Positions 1-10,859 of a DNA stretch of 51,939 nucleotides are shown one piece after another; position 1 is the first letter of the stretch; each line of letters begins with the position of its first letter. The DNA lies in contig NWUY0304533328.1 of NCBI GenBank assembly GCA_004151065.3, positions 1-51,939 on the forward strand, given 5' to 3'. A program made the position numbers and the translations under genes. The notes beneath the pieces were generated by a model that saw only the letters and a list, made by a program, of their open reading frames with translations, made no database searches and was not told where the DNA came from. Origin of the DNA: Larix sibirica (lineage: Eukaryota; Streptophyta; Pinopsida; Pinales; Pinaceae).

Positions 1-1090
1 CCCGTCCACACACGGATTTGCTTTCTCAAATACGCAGTCTGCAAAGGGGCGAGGATAGGAGCCGCTCGACCGTATGGGAGAGGTTTTGAGGATCGACCAC
101 CAGAACCACTTCTTGAGCAACCCACCCAATCTTAACTTTTAATAGGCTTCGCTCTTCACCTGCTCTAGCCTCTTTATTATGCTGCTGCCTCCCCTGACCT
201 TAGAGGATGGATAGGATGGAATCACTGGCCCAGAACTGCATTAAAGAATCGATTTTACTATAAGAAAATGCGAGCTCGATACCTCAGTGGGGAAAATAAT
301 TATGCTTAGGAACCCAGATAAACGGGGGTTCACTTTAGAAAATGCGTGTTTGGGTGGGAGGACCAACCTCACCTGGTGCCTAAATATGCGAGGAAATCCT
401 ACTACGAAGCCTTCTCATGAATCTTCTTTATTGATTGGGCACCTATATAGGGGTAGGGCTAGTTTGAGCAAGCATCTCCTCCGGGAGTTACATTGGTCAG
501 TAGCAGCATTATTATATACGTAATAGCGCTCAACTTTTCTATTCACGGCGAAGCTGCTGTGATTGAATCGGGCACTAGAAAGGAAAGTAGTCATTTCGAT
601 CATGAGTTGGTCAAGATATTTAGACCCCTTATTAAATAATATAAAGGCCCTTAAATGTGTCCACCGGTTTCTGCATGGTTTAAAAAGGGAATAAGCTCTT
701 ACTACTTAAAGACTATATTTATGGAGTTGGGAGGGTGAGTTCGAAACGTTAGAATGGTGCACCTCTTATCCACGCTATAGTTTCCCCCTTCTCTCTATGG
801 ATTTACGGAGGAAGCTTATAGACCGGAGGTGTCCGATCGATCCTTTTGCCACCTGCTTTCTCTCTCTATTGAGCAAATAAATAAAGCGTTTCACTTTTAG
901 GAGAAGGGGCGAGATAGGAATTAGTAACACATCTCTTCTGGGCTAGGTACCCCAACAAGTATCAGAAAGTTTACTCCTCATAATTATGGTTCACATTGTT
1001 GAATTTTAGGGCAGGCACTGAGTGAGTCAGGAAGCAGCTTGACGGGACTATGCTGTCTGAACAAAATACCTTTTTATTTCACTATGAAGG
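1..1090. other. Unassigned spacer
   Basis: No gene is recognised here. The short frame at 287-523 encodes the residues NLTWCLNM. A similar residue string occurs in the minus-strand frame at 27653-28066, so a small shared repeat is possible. Positions 47-75 (GGGGCGAGGATAGGAGCCGC) resemble 13740-13766, again suggesting a dispersed repeat. The part just before 1090 may be the worn 5' end of the LINE that follows, but I could not align it. Confidence 0.5.
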
Positions 1091-1885
1091 TGGGTGGCCA
1101 GTGAAAGTGTTGGGAGAGGCAACTCTTTCTCACTGGTAGCCCATTGTGTTCTCCATTTATTGGGGCCTGGCCAAAATTGGATTACCCAGAATCATATACC
1201 TATTCTATTTCTCTCATATCCAGCACCCCACTTGTATCCATGCCATCTTACGGATCTATAAGTTCTGCCTCGGTCAAGGCTAGCTAATGGGTGGATAGAG
1301 TGGTGGAATGATGCAATAGGAAAGATTACGGCCTTATTGTGAGGATTTGGTAAACATATAGCTGTTGTTCAATGAGCCCACCACAAAGCAGCCTAATAAA
1401 AATTCAAAGAAGCTTCATGCCTCCCTCCTTCAAATAACTCCCTATGATACTATTCTCCAAGCTCGTGTTGCCAAGCAAGATTGGCCACATTTCAAAGGTG
1501 GATGAACTTCGAAAGTCCAAAAGGGCACAGATTCGGTCCAGGATTCACTTGGTTAAAACTAGGGATCAGCCTACAATTTTTTTTTTAATCCTGGCTGGCT
1601 ACCTAAGAAGCTTCTTAAAAGATTAGTGCTCTCAAGGCAACTTCGAATAGAGTCACCAACTAAGAATAAATTGAGCAGTATAGGAGTTTGTCACTTACTA
1701 TCATACAGTTTTCCAATCTAAGAGAATGTAAGATGCATAGAAGCTGACCTGCAGTCGTGCATTGACCTTGTCCCTCAGAAGGTTTCTCCTGACCAAAGAA
1801 AGGTCAATCTGTAATAAAGAGTTGACTGTTTTATAACACATAGAAGCTTTGATGGTGACGGTTGTTTACAAATCCCTAGGTATCG

Positions 1886-2350
1886 ATGGTTTCCCGTGTG
1901 AGTTTTGAAAAGCCACTTGGAACTTTATTGGGCCTGACTTGCTCAGAGTCTACCAATAATTTGTTTTGCACCCCACATTCATTATCAACAAAGGATTTGA
2001 ATAAGTTCATCCCCAAGGAAGGTTACCCTAAGCTTATTACTAACTTGCAGCCAATTACCCTTATCAATGCATCTTATAAGATTTTGGCTAAGGCCCTAGC
2101 TGTGATAATCTGGGATATCCTTCCTTTCATTATTTGTCCCGATAAAACATGTTTCATTCAAGGGAGCTTCGTTTTAGACAATGTTATTGCAGCATGGGAA
2201 GGAATGGAATGGGGTCGCTATCTGGGGTTACAAGCCTTGTTCATCCAACTGGATTTAAAGAAGGCTTATTACCGGGTGCAACGGTCGTTCATTCTTTTTA
2301 GAGGTAGTTTATACCCTTTTAGTATATGCTTCGGCATGCCTGTCTGTTAA
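1886..2350 (+). pseudogene. LINE reverse transcriptase core, broken
   Basis: This is the longest open frame in the window (154 codons). Residues 40-100 carry the plant LINE RT signature: KFIPKEGYPKLITN, then the LQPITLINASYKILAKALA block, then FIQGSFVLDN. Residues 122-131 (LDLKKAYYRV) are RT motif A. The first aspartate is kept, but the second conserved aspartate of the usual AYDRV is tyrosine. The frame ends after residue 154, before the later RT motifs, which continue in other frames downstream. The ATG at 1886 is internal to the family alignment and is unlikely to be a real start. The enzyme would copy element RNA into DNA; here it is non-functional. Confidence 0.88.
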
Positions 2351-2499
2351 CCAAAATAAGTCTAATACAGTTTGGCTCTTTTGGTTAGTCGACCCTTAGC
2401 TTCAATTCTATATATATAATGGCCATGGAAGCCTTAGGCTACGTACGTCATCATAGGACCTCCTAGTTTTTAATCAAGGGTATTCTTCTCCCTCGGACG

Positions 2500-2640
2500 A
2501 ATGCTAGCCAAATGGTCAACGGGCATTTTGCATATGAGTATTCTCATACCATCTTAGAGGACAAAGAATCAGTGTAAAACACCCTTTACTTTATGAAAAT
2601 CTTCAATGAAGCCTTGGGTTCAAAACTCCAGGCAGCTAAA
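2500..2640 (+). pseudogene. LINE RT palm, FADD catalytic box lost
   Basis: The frame reads MVNGHFAYEYSHTILED, then a stop, then FMKIFNEALGSKLQAAKTK. It aligns with the plant LINE segment holding the catalytic FADD box. At 2527-2538 the box reads FAYE, so both metal-binding aspartates are gone (Asp to Tyr and Asp to Glu). A TAA follows 11 codons after the box. The copy could not polymerise even if the frames were joined. Confidence 0.82.
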
Positions 2641-3115
2641 ACAAAGCGTTATCAGCTATTGTATGAGACCCTTCCAGAATGGCTTGCCATCCAGTGCTGG
2701 TCCTGGATCCAACAGCAGGACAGATCTTTCAATTTATGGGGATTTCGTTCGCCTTACAGGCCTCGTTGAAGGCTTTGTGGAATGTGGTGCTCCGACGAAT
2801 AACAGCCAAGAAAGTGGAGAAATGGATCTATTGACCCCTGTCTTTGGCGTCAGGATGAAAAATTTGCTCTTAGGTCCTAATTGCTACCCATGTGTATTAC
2901 TCTTCATGTTGGGATCCCTCTCGTGTTGCCTATCTTCAGCTGGAGAAGCTATTGCAGGACTTTCTCTAGGCCGACCTGCAGGGTAAGAAGGGCTTTCATT
3001 GGGATCTTTGCTGCAGTCCTTAGGAGTGGACATGGCTGGAGGTTATTGGGTTATCCCACGAAGCCCAGGCCCTCTAGGCCAAGTGGAGAATACAAAGGCT
3101 TCCATCATTGATACC

Positions 3116-4639
3116 CGCTGAGTAACCTTCAACGATATCTTACCACTAGAGGATTTTCAGCTGGCTCATGCTACTAGGAAAAAAGTCGGATAGTACGGAA
3201 CTTTTCATACTTGTAGAGGATAGCAATAAGCTGTTACTACTGATGCATGGCCCTCAACCTCAATCTCTTCTTCCCGAACACAAGTTTGAGGGAAAGTTTA
3301 TCACGATGATTGATACTGTCTCCCCTTATCCCCACTTACCTCCGCCAAACACACAATAAAGCGAATTTAGCAATCCAAAACACAGCGATAATATTTTAAC
3401 AAACAGAGACACCAATGAGCAAACAGCTAGTAACCATACAAAAGCCTCAGGGAGAGCGACTTAGCTGAGAGACAACGGTTACTTGATGAACGAAACAAAC
3501 ACATTAGGGGATTTTTTTGATCTCTCCGAGGGGGGTCCTAAATCACCTTGGCGACAAGGCACTTTATAATCATAATCCATGGTTGTGCCTCAGTCATCCA
3601 TCAGCCGTGGTTGTGCCGACACAGAGTATTTAAGTTCTTCTTTTACAAGTCTCTACCCATGCACCACAGGAGATAGAAAGTACTACTCGCCACACTACAA
3701 GCTCTACCTACAAAAGTGAAACTATTAGCTTAAGTCCATGCACTTAGTTCCAAGGCAATAAAAACAACTTCTAAGAAGCGAATAAGCTATAATAAGCTAT
3801 ATAGATAGGTTGTGCTCTTATGTTGTTTACTTAACCAAAATGTGAGGTTGTAGGTATCACCCAGAATTCCCAGAAGGCTCTAACACAATTGGTGAGGAGC
3901 AGCAATGCTCTGGATCCACAGTTACTACTCCACTCGGCTACTTGGAGTGGCTGAGATCCTATCCTTATTCCAACACAAACACCAGTGATGTTGTTCCAGG
4001 ATTCTTTGCCACTACTACTAGTAGATCCAGGTTCAATGCTGGTAGGATACCCTGGTAAGGCAGGTTATATACTGGCCGGTACTACTCCATGTCCAGTGTC
4101 AATGCTAGGTTGCTATGTCAATTCCATCCAAAAATGTATATCAGCCATTAGGAAGTTCCAAAGAGGTAAGTGCACCTTTCCCATACAGTTAGTTCTAATT
4201 AGAGCAACAACTTGTAGTTCAACCTGTTCTTGCCGTAGTGGCAGAACCAGATAAATCCATTTATATATGAGACTCGCATGGAGACATTTAACTTGTCCGT
4301 TTGAAGTGAGATCCTTCCCAGCGGTGACAATAATAGCGACCATTCTTATCTATGGGGAGAGGGGAGGGTAATAAGACTATAATCCAATTAAAATCTCCTC
4401 TTTTGGGGGGACGATGATCTATCCCTATCAGTGGGGTAGGGAGTAGGTAAAGTTTCTTTTCTTACTGGCAACTCTCATATGTGTGGAGAGGCGGGACACA
4501 GGGAGTGTGAGTCGCAGCAGCTGCCATAGCTCTATTGACAAAAGAAGGTAGAGGAATCCCCCAGTGGTTTACATTTTAAATAGAATCTCCCACCAGGCAA
4601 GAGGTTGAGGTAGAATCCATATGTGTTGGTTCAGGTGGC
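3116..4639. other. Unassigned spacer between LINE and gypsy remnants
   Basis: No gene is recognised. Short frames at 3168-3359, 3985-4254 and 4113-4343 match nothing I know. The part at 4280-4639 lies directly downstream of the minus-strand gypsy protease remnant and may be its continuation, but the translation there gave no firm motif. Confidence 0.4.
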
Positions 4640-5310
4640 ACAGATTGTAAAAACCTCTCGATCGGGTTCATATCTCGCCCTCCGGGGGTCGGGCTTTGGG
4701 CTGGCAGCTGGCAGGGATTCTTATGCATTCCAAAGAAAAAGGCAACTGAGGAGGGATTCCCAAAGGTTCACTACGTCTTCTATAAAAATCCACTAGTTTC
4801 TTAGTATCTGACAAAATTCTTCAATAGCCTAAAGCTTCCCAAGCATTTGAGGATAAAATACTAACAGAGGCTCCTTCATCTACAACATTATGATAAATGT
4901 TGAAGGATCCAACGACAACAACTATATTAAAGAGAGTAAAAGAAGGAAAACATGGCTCTCTTAGACTATTCCAATAAAAGGAAATGATCCTATGGCTTGG
5001 AGGGGTTATATCGAAGTGAGTGGAATGCCCCCATGTCCAATAGTTTCTGACTTGGTAATAAATAAAACTTGAGCAGTCTTAAAATAATTCTCCAAGGGAA
5101 GAGTGGGATCAATTGAAGATTGGATCGGTTCGACCACTTCATCAACCAAAGATTGTTAAGGTAAAGGCTACTGGGAAGCAACTAGAGCCTGTTGTTGAGC
5201 AACCACACTACTTTATTCTAACAATCACGCAGCTTTCTCTAGACTAGCAATAATGAGTAAGGTGGTGTCCTATACATAACTTACAAGGGAATTCGACTTT
5301 TCATTTTTCT
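4640..5310 (-). mobile_element. Ty3/gypsy gag-protease remnant
   Basis: The element is read on the minus strand from 5310 downwards. At about 5246-5305 the frame gives KVEFPCKLCIGHHLTHYC, a CX2CX3HX4C zinc knuckle of plant gypsy Gag, followed at once by a stop. At about 4826-4892 another frame gives VVDEGASVSILSSNAWEALG, the aspartic-protease start of this plant family. In this family DEGA takes the place of the usual DTGA; it lies at 4869-4880. It continues as KLVDFYRRRSEPLG near 4740-4800. The segment between, around 5030-5110, carries a fragment resembling the usual linker. Several stops and shifts make it non-functional. The neighbouring repeat at 5325-5640 abuts its 5' side. Confidence 0.75.
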
Positions 5311-5324
5311 CTGCTGCCCCCCCC

Positions 5325-5640
5325 AACCTTATTATCATTGGTTGATAACTTACCATTAGCTTGATCACCAAAGGCTAATGGCATGCCCCCAGCACGACTT
5401 GCAGTAGCTGGCTGCGGGACTTACAGTGACTAATGACTTGTGCTTGACAGGACTTGCAGTGGTCAGCTATGTGTTTTTAGTATGACTTGTAGTGACTGGT
5501 TTTTTCCCCAGCATGATAACCATAAGATGGTTTCTTATCATCAGCTTGATCACCAGAAGCTAATGGATTTTCCCTAACATGACATGCATCGATCTGGGAT
5601 TTGTCTATGATGTGACTTGCAGTGGTCAATCTTTTGAGTA
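5325..5640. repeat. Two-copy direct repeat with GACTTGCAGTGGTCA sub-repeats
   Basis: The block starting near 5350 (AGCTTGATCACCAAAGGCTAATGG, abbreviated core AGCTTGATCACC) recurs near 5541, a period of about 187 bases. Inside and after each copy a motif like GACTTGCAGTGGTCA appears about five times with changes (5397, 5449, 5484, 5620 among them). It adjoins the gag zinc-knuckle remnant on its upstream side, so it may derive from that element's gag or leader. That origin is inferred. Confidence 0.65.
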
Positions 5641-6905
5641 AAACGCTCTCTCTTAGCCTTAGTCCTTCCGTGTAAGTGCCCGAGTGCTCCGCCTTATAGT
5701 TTAAGACTGACGGTGCCTGTAAAGTTGCCGTCGATAGAATACAGTCTCATTGACAAGAGGTCACCGATAGATAGTCGTCGATAAGGAGGTTGTCATTACA
5801 TGAAAGACAGACGTTCAGTGAAGTACAGATAGGGACGGACCCTTGATCCTTATACTCATCCCTACAGCCTTGGGACTATCCTTGGGAACATCCTCACACT
5901 AATACCTCAGCCTTACCCTGGATCTATCGATCCTTTACTTATCCCCTCATACATCCAGCCTCTGCCCTCCAGCCTTGGAAACTCATCCTTGATACCCTCT
6001 TAATTACCCTCTATCCTCGATCCTCATTCATACAGCCTCTGCCCTTGATCTATCCATCTTTGACTCTCTACTCTAAACTCTCAATAGCTATATATATGAT
6101 ATACGAGAGAAAGACGTTCCGTTAAAGAAAGATGGAAGCAGAGCGAACAAGAGCGGAAGCGGAAGTGAAGGAGTGCGAGTAAGGTGCACTGATTACCCTT
6201 ACAACCAATACTCCAGGAGAAGTGGGTATTTACATATATAATATATATTTGTGTTGCTAGTGGATTCTTTGAATGGCGAATACGTCTGGGCTGGGATCCT
6301 TTTCAAAAAGATGGAACAGCTCACTCCCAATAGGAGCCATCCAAAAAATTATATTTCTTACTTGCTTTATCCTATATAACGTCCCCATATGAGGCGACAT
6401 CCGCAGCGTACACCGGACATATACATCTTCCGAGATAGGTAGCCCACCGGGCCCACGAAAAACACTAGCCACCAGACCCTACCACCAGACCTTGCCGACA
6501 GAAACCAGCCACCTGCCCAGTACGCATATTACAAGTGTGTGAGGTGAATTAACCATATAAACTTGTAATATGCTCCCCTCCCCCTTATTTGGTTGGGGGA
6601 GCGGGTTCGTACCTTACCCCCTATTGTGGATCCGCATGCAGAGAGGACAAGGCGAAGGACAATGCAATTGACCTTTGGCAGTCCCATTCTTAACTGTTTG
6701 CATGGGGAAGAGACATGTCCCATGGGTTTTAACCGTCGTTTGGTGCGCTTTCAACGAGTGAAACGACCCATTTCCAATTGACACGATAAGATAGGAGGGG
6801 ATTGAGCTTGGGAGTTGACCGTCCCCATTTTGATATGCCTTTGCTTAACGTGCATGCCAAGTTGGCTTGTCTGTCCACCTTGTAAATTTTAATGGTAAGG
6901 CAAGA
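5641..6905. other. Spacer with a CT-rich degenerate repeat
   Basis: No gene is recognised. At 5830-6070 the sequence repeats variants of CCTTGATCCT and CATACAGCCT many times, a worn tandem array with irregular period. Positions 6075-6250 contain TA-rich tracts and a purine-rich stretch (GAGCGGAAGCGGAAG). The frames at 6257-6472 and 6529-6781 match nothing I recognise. Confidence 0.45.
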
Positions 6906-6909
6906 CTTA

Positions 6910-7195
6910 TTAAAACGCCTTTAGCTTCTGTGGAATTCTGGTTATAATTCTTACTAGAGTCGCTTTTTTAGGAGTAGAGTTACAGACTATGGACTGAATT
7001 ATAAGTTTTGAATCCCCGTGCAACAAACAAAGTTTAGTGTATACTTTTACCGCTGCGAGCTCCAAGCCTTTACAGAGGGCTAAAGCTTCATCATTACTGT
7101 TCAAGATGACTTCGAGTCCCCATGCCAAAATTGTTTTCTTATTTCCTATGGGGTAATGCAAAACCCCCTGCTCCTGCCACCCCTTTGGGGTATAT
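6910..7195 (-). pseudogene. LINE-type RNase H domain remnant
   Basis: The minus-strand frame (83 codons from an internal ATG at 7161, extendable upstream to about 7195 as QEQGVLHYPIGN) matches the RNase H domain found at the C-terminus of many plant LINEs. Features seen are the glycine/VL segment at the first strand, NDEALALCKGLELAA carrying the conserved glutamate, and HGDSKLIIQSI carrying the third catalytic aspartate. The first catalytic aspartate, expected before the PxG turn, is tyrosine here (codon TAC). The family normally has an extra residue in the NNEAEALA segment, so one codon is probably lost. It lies on the opposite strand to the LINE at 1.1-3.1 kb and may be a separate fragment. 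Confidence 0.72.
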
Positions 7196-7334
7196 TGTTG
7201 CCTTGATTCTGGAATGCGAGTTTATGTGGCAGTATACAGAAGGACTTATCTTATGACACCATCCCAATGTGTGAAGGAATTTTTGTTTTTCATTTGTATA
7301 GAGAACTAGCTGGGATGAATTAGTTCGCTGGCTG

Positions 7335-7679
7335 GTGGCCCTTGCGATTGCTCGCTGGTTTCATTATAAAGCTAGCCTTTTTTTTTGCTTGCCTATACCG
7401 CTGATGCTCCTACTCCTCGGTATAAAATATATATTACCATCAACCTCAACATATACTGAATCGGCTGAAACAACTGCTGCTCGTGCATCAGAAATCAGTA
7501 AAGAAGATCAGTTAAAGAATGAAAAAGAAATCAATTCTATAGCCATTTTAGCACTCTGGAAAACGCTCTTTTTAAACCTTTTTTATGAGAAGAGAGGCCC
7601 CCACTATTACTCTATCTCAGTCCCAGGAATATTAATATTTATAGAATTTAGAAACTGGCATCAAAAAATCAAAATATGA
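7335..7679 (+). CDS. Unrecognised 114-codon frame with one likely membrane segment
   Basis: I do not recognise this frame. Residues 14-32 (LFFCLPIPLMLLLLGIKYI) form a plausible membrane helix. A Ser/Thr/Ala-rich part follows, then a charged stretch with the look of a soluble or coiled segment (EISKEDQLKNEKEINS, about residues 55-70), then an aromatic-rich end. The open frame continues upstream of the ATG (WDELVRWLVALAIARWF), so the start is uncertain. No repeat copy was seen elsewhere in the window, unlike many other frames here. Candidates are a decayed membrane-protein gene or a chance frame. No promoter can be assigned. Confidence 0.2.
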   Translation: MALAIARWFHYKASLFFCLPIPLMLLLLGIKYILPSTSTYTESAETTAARASEISKEDQLKNEKEINSIAILALWKTLFLNLFYEKRGPHYYSISVPGILIFIEFRNWHQKIKI

Positions 7680-7690
7680 GAATATCTCTC

Positions 7691-7815
7691 AGCGTGCGTT
7701 AGATATGTAATGATACAACAATGAAGCGCATCGACTTATCCAGGTGCATCATCAGTAACGAATTATCCATGACCTCGAGGTAGGAACCATGTGTTCCAAA
7801 TTGGTAAGTGAGTTC
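7691..7815 (+). repeat. Dispersed repeat module R1, copy a
   Basis: This aligns with 9732-9855 over about 120 bases with gaps. Shared blocks are AGCGTG..ATGAA.CG, CAGGTGCAT, AGTAAC, TCGAGGTAG.AACC and TGTTCCA.AT.GGTAAGT. A third, weaker copy is at 28880-28985. The function is unknown; it looks like an old duplicated mitochondrial repeat. Confidence 0.65.
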
Positions 7816-8700
7816 AAATTCGAGTTAGAGTAAGAGTTGGAGGTTTGAGGGTATAGAACATTTGGGGGGGGGCATTATCCTGTAGGCCGGTGGTCCTTCT
7901 ATCTTGTCTGGTGGTAACATGGGAAACATAAGAAATCTTTTCATTCGGTGGATTTATGCCTTCTCCTCCCTCTTGTATGGCGGACTTCTCTCGTCGTCTG
8001 GTGCCACCCTGGCTCAATTGCTATGCTCATCTGGTAACAACTGGAACTCCCTTTATTCAAATGGTGTCTCCTTGGTAACATTATATCTTCTCACGTATGG
8101 TGATTCAATGAATGGAGATGATATTGTAGCACCTCATTGTAACACCCGTTCGTTCACCGCACATAGCCCCCCTACCACTCCCCGGCTCTAGCCCCTTCCC
8201 TCCCGTAATACTGGCTCTAGGCTCTAGCCCTCCCGGAAGAATATATACGCCCCCTGAGGATCCTTCCGTTGCGTATGATCCCTGAATGGTGAATCATATA
8301 TAAGCGAACTGTGTTAACTCGCTCTTGGTGTGTATCGCTAAAATAGTAACCATAGAACCATGCACGTAGTCCTTTGGGGTATCTAGGGACTGACTCTCTT
8401 TCGGGTATGATGGGATGGGAAAGCAAGCAAACAGTGGCAAGTTGGATAGCAAGATCAATAAAGCAAGAGACTTTCCTTCCTTCAGCAAGTGGCATCAGCA
8501 GAAGGATTTGAAGTTATCAATCCATTGAAATCAACCAATATCGTCTTTCAGGCAGTAACATGGCTAAATCAATATGCTAATAAGTATACAAGCATGCAGG
8601 GCTCAATGTATTTTTTCAGGTGGAAACATGGGGCACGTGATATGAAAGTGAACAATGAACAGGAGGCATCCTCCATTGGTTCCAAAACATAAAAAATTTC
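7816..8700. other. Spacer, no firm gene
   Basis: The frames at 7904-8191 and 8489-8692 are open but built from recurring phrases (TGGTAACA and GTGGAAACATGGG variants), so they probably reflect repeats rather than proteins. Positions 8190-8240 repeat GGCTCTAGCCC/TCCCG phrases. Confidence 0.4.
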
Positions 8701-8830
8701 CACCACCTGGCATTGCCTATCAACTATTGGCTATCAGCAGTCTTGTCTATCATATAGAAACGTCGTCAAAGGATATAGTTCAATAAGTATCAAATCTATT
8801 TTATTGCCCATATGAAAAATACCTCAACAA
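8701..8830 (+). repeat. Dispersed repeat module R2, copy a
   Basis: The core is CTATCATATAGAAACGTCGT followed by CAAAGGATATAGTTCAATAAG and a TATTTT tail. It aligns with 28650-28725 (CTATTATATAGAAACGTTGT then CAAAGGGATTTTTAGTAAG) and with 29085-29165. The preceding CCTGGCAT...ATCAGC part also occurs at 28544-28660 and 10015-10085. Confidence 0.7.
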
Positions 8831-8924
8831 TAAAAAAGCTGTTTTAGTAGCAAAGAATTTCAAATGAGGACCGAGGTACGCCCCCCCCTCACCCAATCAG
8901 TAACTTAAGAGGTTTTCAATGGCC

Positions 8925-9140
8925 GTGAGCAAGGCCGAGTATCCAAGACAAGTAGCTGAGTAGCCCACCCCGCCAAGTGGCCAAGTAAAGTAGCCTAGCC
9001 AGGAGCCCATGAGTCCATCCAGCTCGTTATCCACTGATCGATCCCAGGAGCCGGAGTATCCGAGCCAAATCAATTAGACAAGCGTTCCAAGAGCCAATTC
9101 AAGTAGCCAAGCCTAGCCGATGAATCCATCCCGCCTAATC
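8925..9140 (+). repeat. Dispersed repeat module S, copy a
   Basis: A degenerate stretch rich in AGCC, CCAAGTAG and AGTATCC phrases, ending in TAGCCGATGAATCCATCCCG. It aligns with 29455-29665, which ends CAGCCGATGATCAATCCCG and is followed by a similar AATTAGAT/TAATCTAT run. Both lie next to module R3 copies. Confidence 0.6.
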
Positions 9141-9164
9141 TATAGAGAAACATTAAGAAAAGTC

Positions 9165-9325
9165 TAATTTGAGTAATAAAAATAATTTTTAGTACCTCTT
9201 CTGAACAAATTATGCTTCGTACCCCTCTCATGAAAGGTTTTCTTAAATAGAAACCATAAAATGGAAAGGTTTTTAAATAATCTGCTCCAAGCGTAACATT
9301 GTGCCTGCCTCAAGCCAGGTAGGAA
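9165..9325 (+). repeat. Dispersed repeat module R3, copy a
   Basis: This aligns with 25600-25745. Shared blocks include TTTGAGTA, CGTACCCC, GAAAGGTTT, ATAAAATG.GAAGGTTT, CTGCTCCAAG and ATTGTGCCTGC. A third copy of the last part is at 29265-29365. Confidence 0.68.
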
Positions 9326-9731
9326 ATTGATTTATGCAAAAAACCATATAGCAGATCTGGCCCGCCTGCAATCTAGCTAACGAACAAGCATAAAGCATGC
9401 ATCCGTCCGTTTTCAACCAGCAGCTTATGCCCCATGAAATTCACTGCTCCATATAGCCACCGTAATCCCTTGCACATAGTCGTTCGCTGCACATAGCAAG
9501 CCGTCGTTCATTCACTGCGTGCACATATTCTTGTTTCCAGAGGTATGGGGGCCTTCCTTCTCTTGTATGTTGGTGGCTTGGTGGCTCAACCTCTCCCTGA
9601 TCTGAATGGCTCTCTCTATCTAGTCCCTCCCTCCTTCCTGAGGTATTATCTATTTGTTGGTGAAGTACTTGGCTGATGGGTGAGTTTTAGGAATGGCTTT
9701 ACCTACCTTGCTTACTGGCGCTCCCTTCCTA
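9326..9731. other. Spacer, no gene seen
   Basis: There are short phrase repeats (CGTTCGCTGCACATAGC-like at 9480-9530) and T/C-rich runs at 9550-9640. No recognisable coding content. Confidence 0.4.
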
Positions 9732-9855
9732 GCGTGAATGAAACGATGTGTCTGTCGATGATCCATCCTCATCAGGTGCATTGTAAGTAACATATCATCG
9801 GTCAAATCGAGGTAGAAACCCTGTCTGTGTTCCATATCGGTAAGTTAGTTCGAGG
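9732..9855 (+). repeat. Dispersed repeat module R1, copy b
   Basis: Partner of 7691-7815 (see that entry). The open minus-strand frame 9650-9835 crosses it and is regarded as a by-product of the repeat. Confidence 0.65.
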
Positions 9856-9924
9856 GTCCAGGTGGAGCTATAGATTTAAGGTAGAGAGTCTAATTTAGAT
9901 TTAGCTTGCCTATGGGCGGCTATT

Positions 9925-10640
9925 ACTGCTGGCATCGACTACGAGATCGAGTACCGGGATAGAGTATAAGCATCAACACCTGTATGAGTATCGACATCGA
10001 ATCTTGGATCTTGTGAATCAACACCTGGATCGAGTGGATCACCGCCCGGCATCAACACCTGAATCTCCTCTTGGGATCTCCTACAGGCATGAAGTAGATT
10101 CAAAACCAGCAGCATAGAGTGCCTCGACTCCTGGCGGACTAATGGGCACGGCCTAATGTAGTAACTAGAGCTTCCTTCATGCACTGACCAGAGTTCTAGC
10201 ATCACTGAATAGAGCATCATTCCTGCATTAACAATAGCTTCATGCCCTGAGTATAGGTAGTATAGGTTCGATGAGTAGAGCTTCCTTCTCATGAAAAGAG
10301 CTTCATTCTAGCACTTAAATACAAGAGTTATAGTAGCACTGACCAGAGCATCATTCATGCACCACCACCGACCAGAGGTTCATGTTGCACCTTGTAGCTT
10401 TTATGTACAACTGGACATTACTAGTGACTATGACTACCGGCTATCGTCAATGACCTTATGAGGCGACCTACCTCCTGGCTATGAGCACTGGCTATGATTG
10501 GCTGGCTATTGGCAACCTCCTGCCAAATACCACCTCTTGTCTATATCGTCGACCACTGGCTATGCTGGCATCGACTATTGGCTGACTTATATTGAGTAAA
10601 AGCATCGCCTCTTGTATTACTATGGGTTTACAGTTACTGG
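9925..10640 (+). repeat. R2-related degenerate array
   Basis: Repeated phrases of the type ATCAACACCTG, CTGGCATCGACTA, GATCGAGTGGATCA and GAGCATCATTC/GAGCTTC.TTC occur throughout. Parts match 28544-28660 (GGGATCGAGTGGATTAACTACC...CTGGCAT) and 29080-29115 (GACTATTGGCTATTGGC). The minus-strand frame 9939-10292 (117 codons) falls inside and shows no known domain, so it is probably a repeat by-product. Confidence 0.55.
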
Positions 10641-10859
10641 AAAGAGGGAGGGTTACTCACAAATGCACGAATCCGTACCTTTTCGAGAAAGAGAATTAAG
10701 AGATCTCTATAATATAATTTATCTAGAAGGGCGAGGTTTTTTTGTATCGAACGGAACAACCCCGAATTGCATTATATTCATTCAATGAGATTCTATTTAA
10801 GAGACCCTCATCTTCAGTTTAGTATTGTACGGGACTTTTCTTCAGAAACTTCTCTTATT
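10641..10859. other. Short spacer with an unidentified open stretch
   Basis: From 10680 a plus-strand frame without ATG reads RERELRDLYNIIYLEGRG and then stops near 10785. The wording looks protein-like, but I cannot place it and it lacks a start. It could be a fragment of a lost gene or chance. Confidence 0.2.

Larger units (their letters stand above)
1090..3115 (+). mobile_element. Decayed LINE (non-LTR retrotransposon) ORF2 remnant
   Basis: Successive frames read as consecutive parts of a plant LINE ORF2, broken by stops and frameshifts. In order: a stretch around 1150-1240 consistent with the end of the endonuclease or the linker; the linker (around 1290-1626, including WWNDAIGKITALL and QIRSRIHLVKT); the RT core (1740-2350); the RT palm end (2500-2640); and the thumb/connection (2725-3110, including QFMGISFALQASLKALW and THVYYSSCW). 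Intact plant LINE ORF2 proteins usually exceed 1000 residues, whereas no frame here is longer than 154. The order is colinear, so one insertion decayed in place. No poly-A tail or target-site duplication is visible. The class is firm; the subfamily is not assigned. Confidence 0.88.

Noticed and set aside
9939-10292. 117-codon minus frame as a gene
   Set aside because: It lies wholly within the R2-related array and has no known domain.
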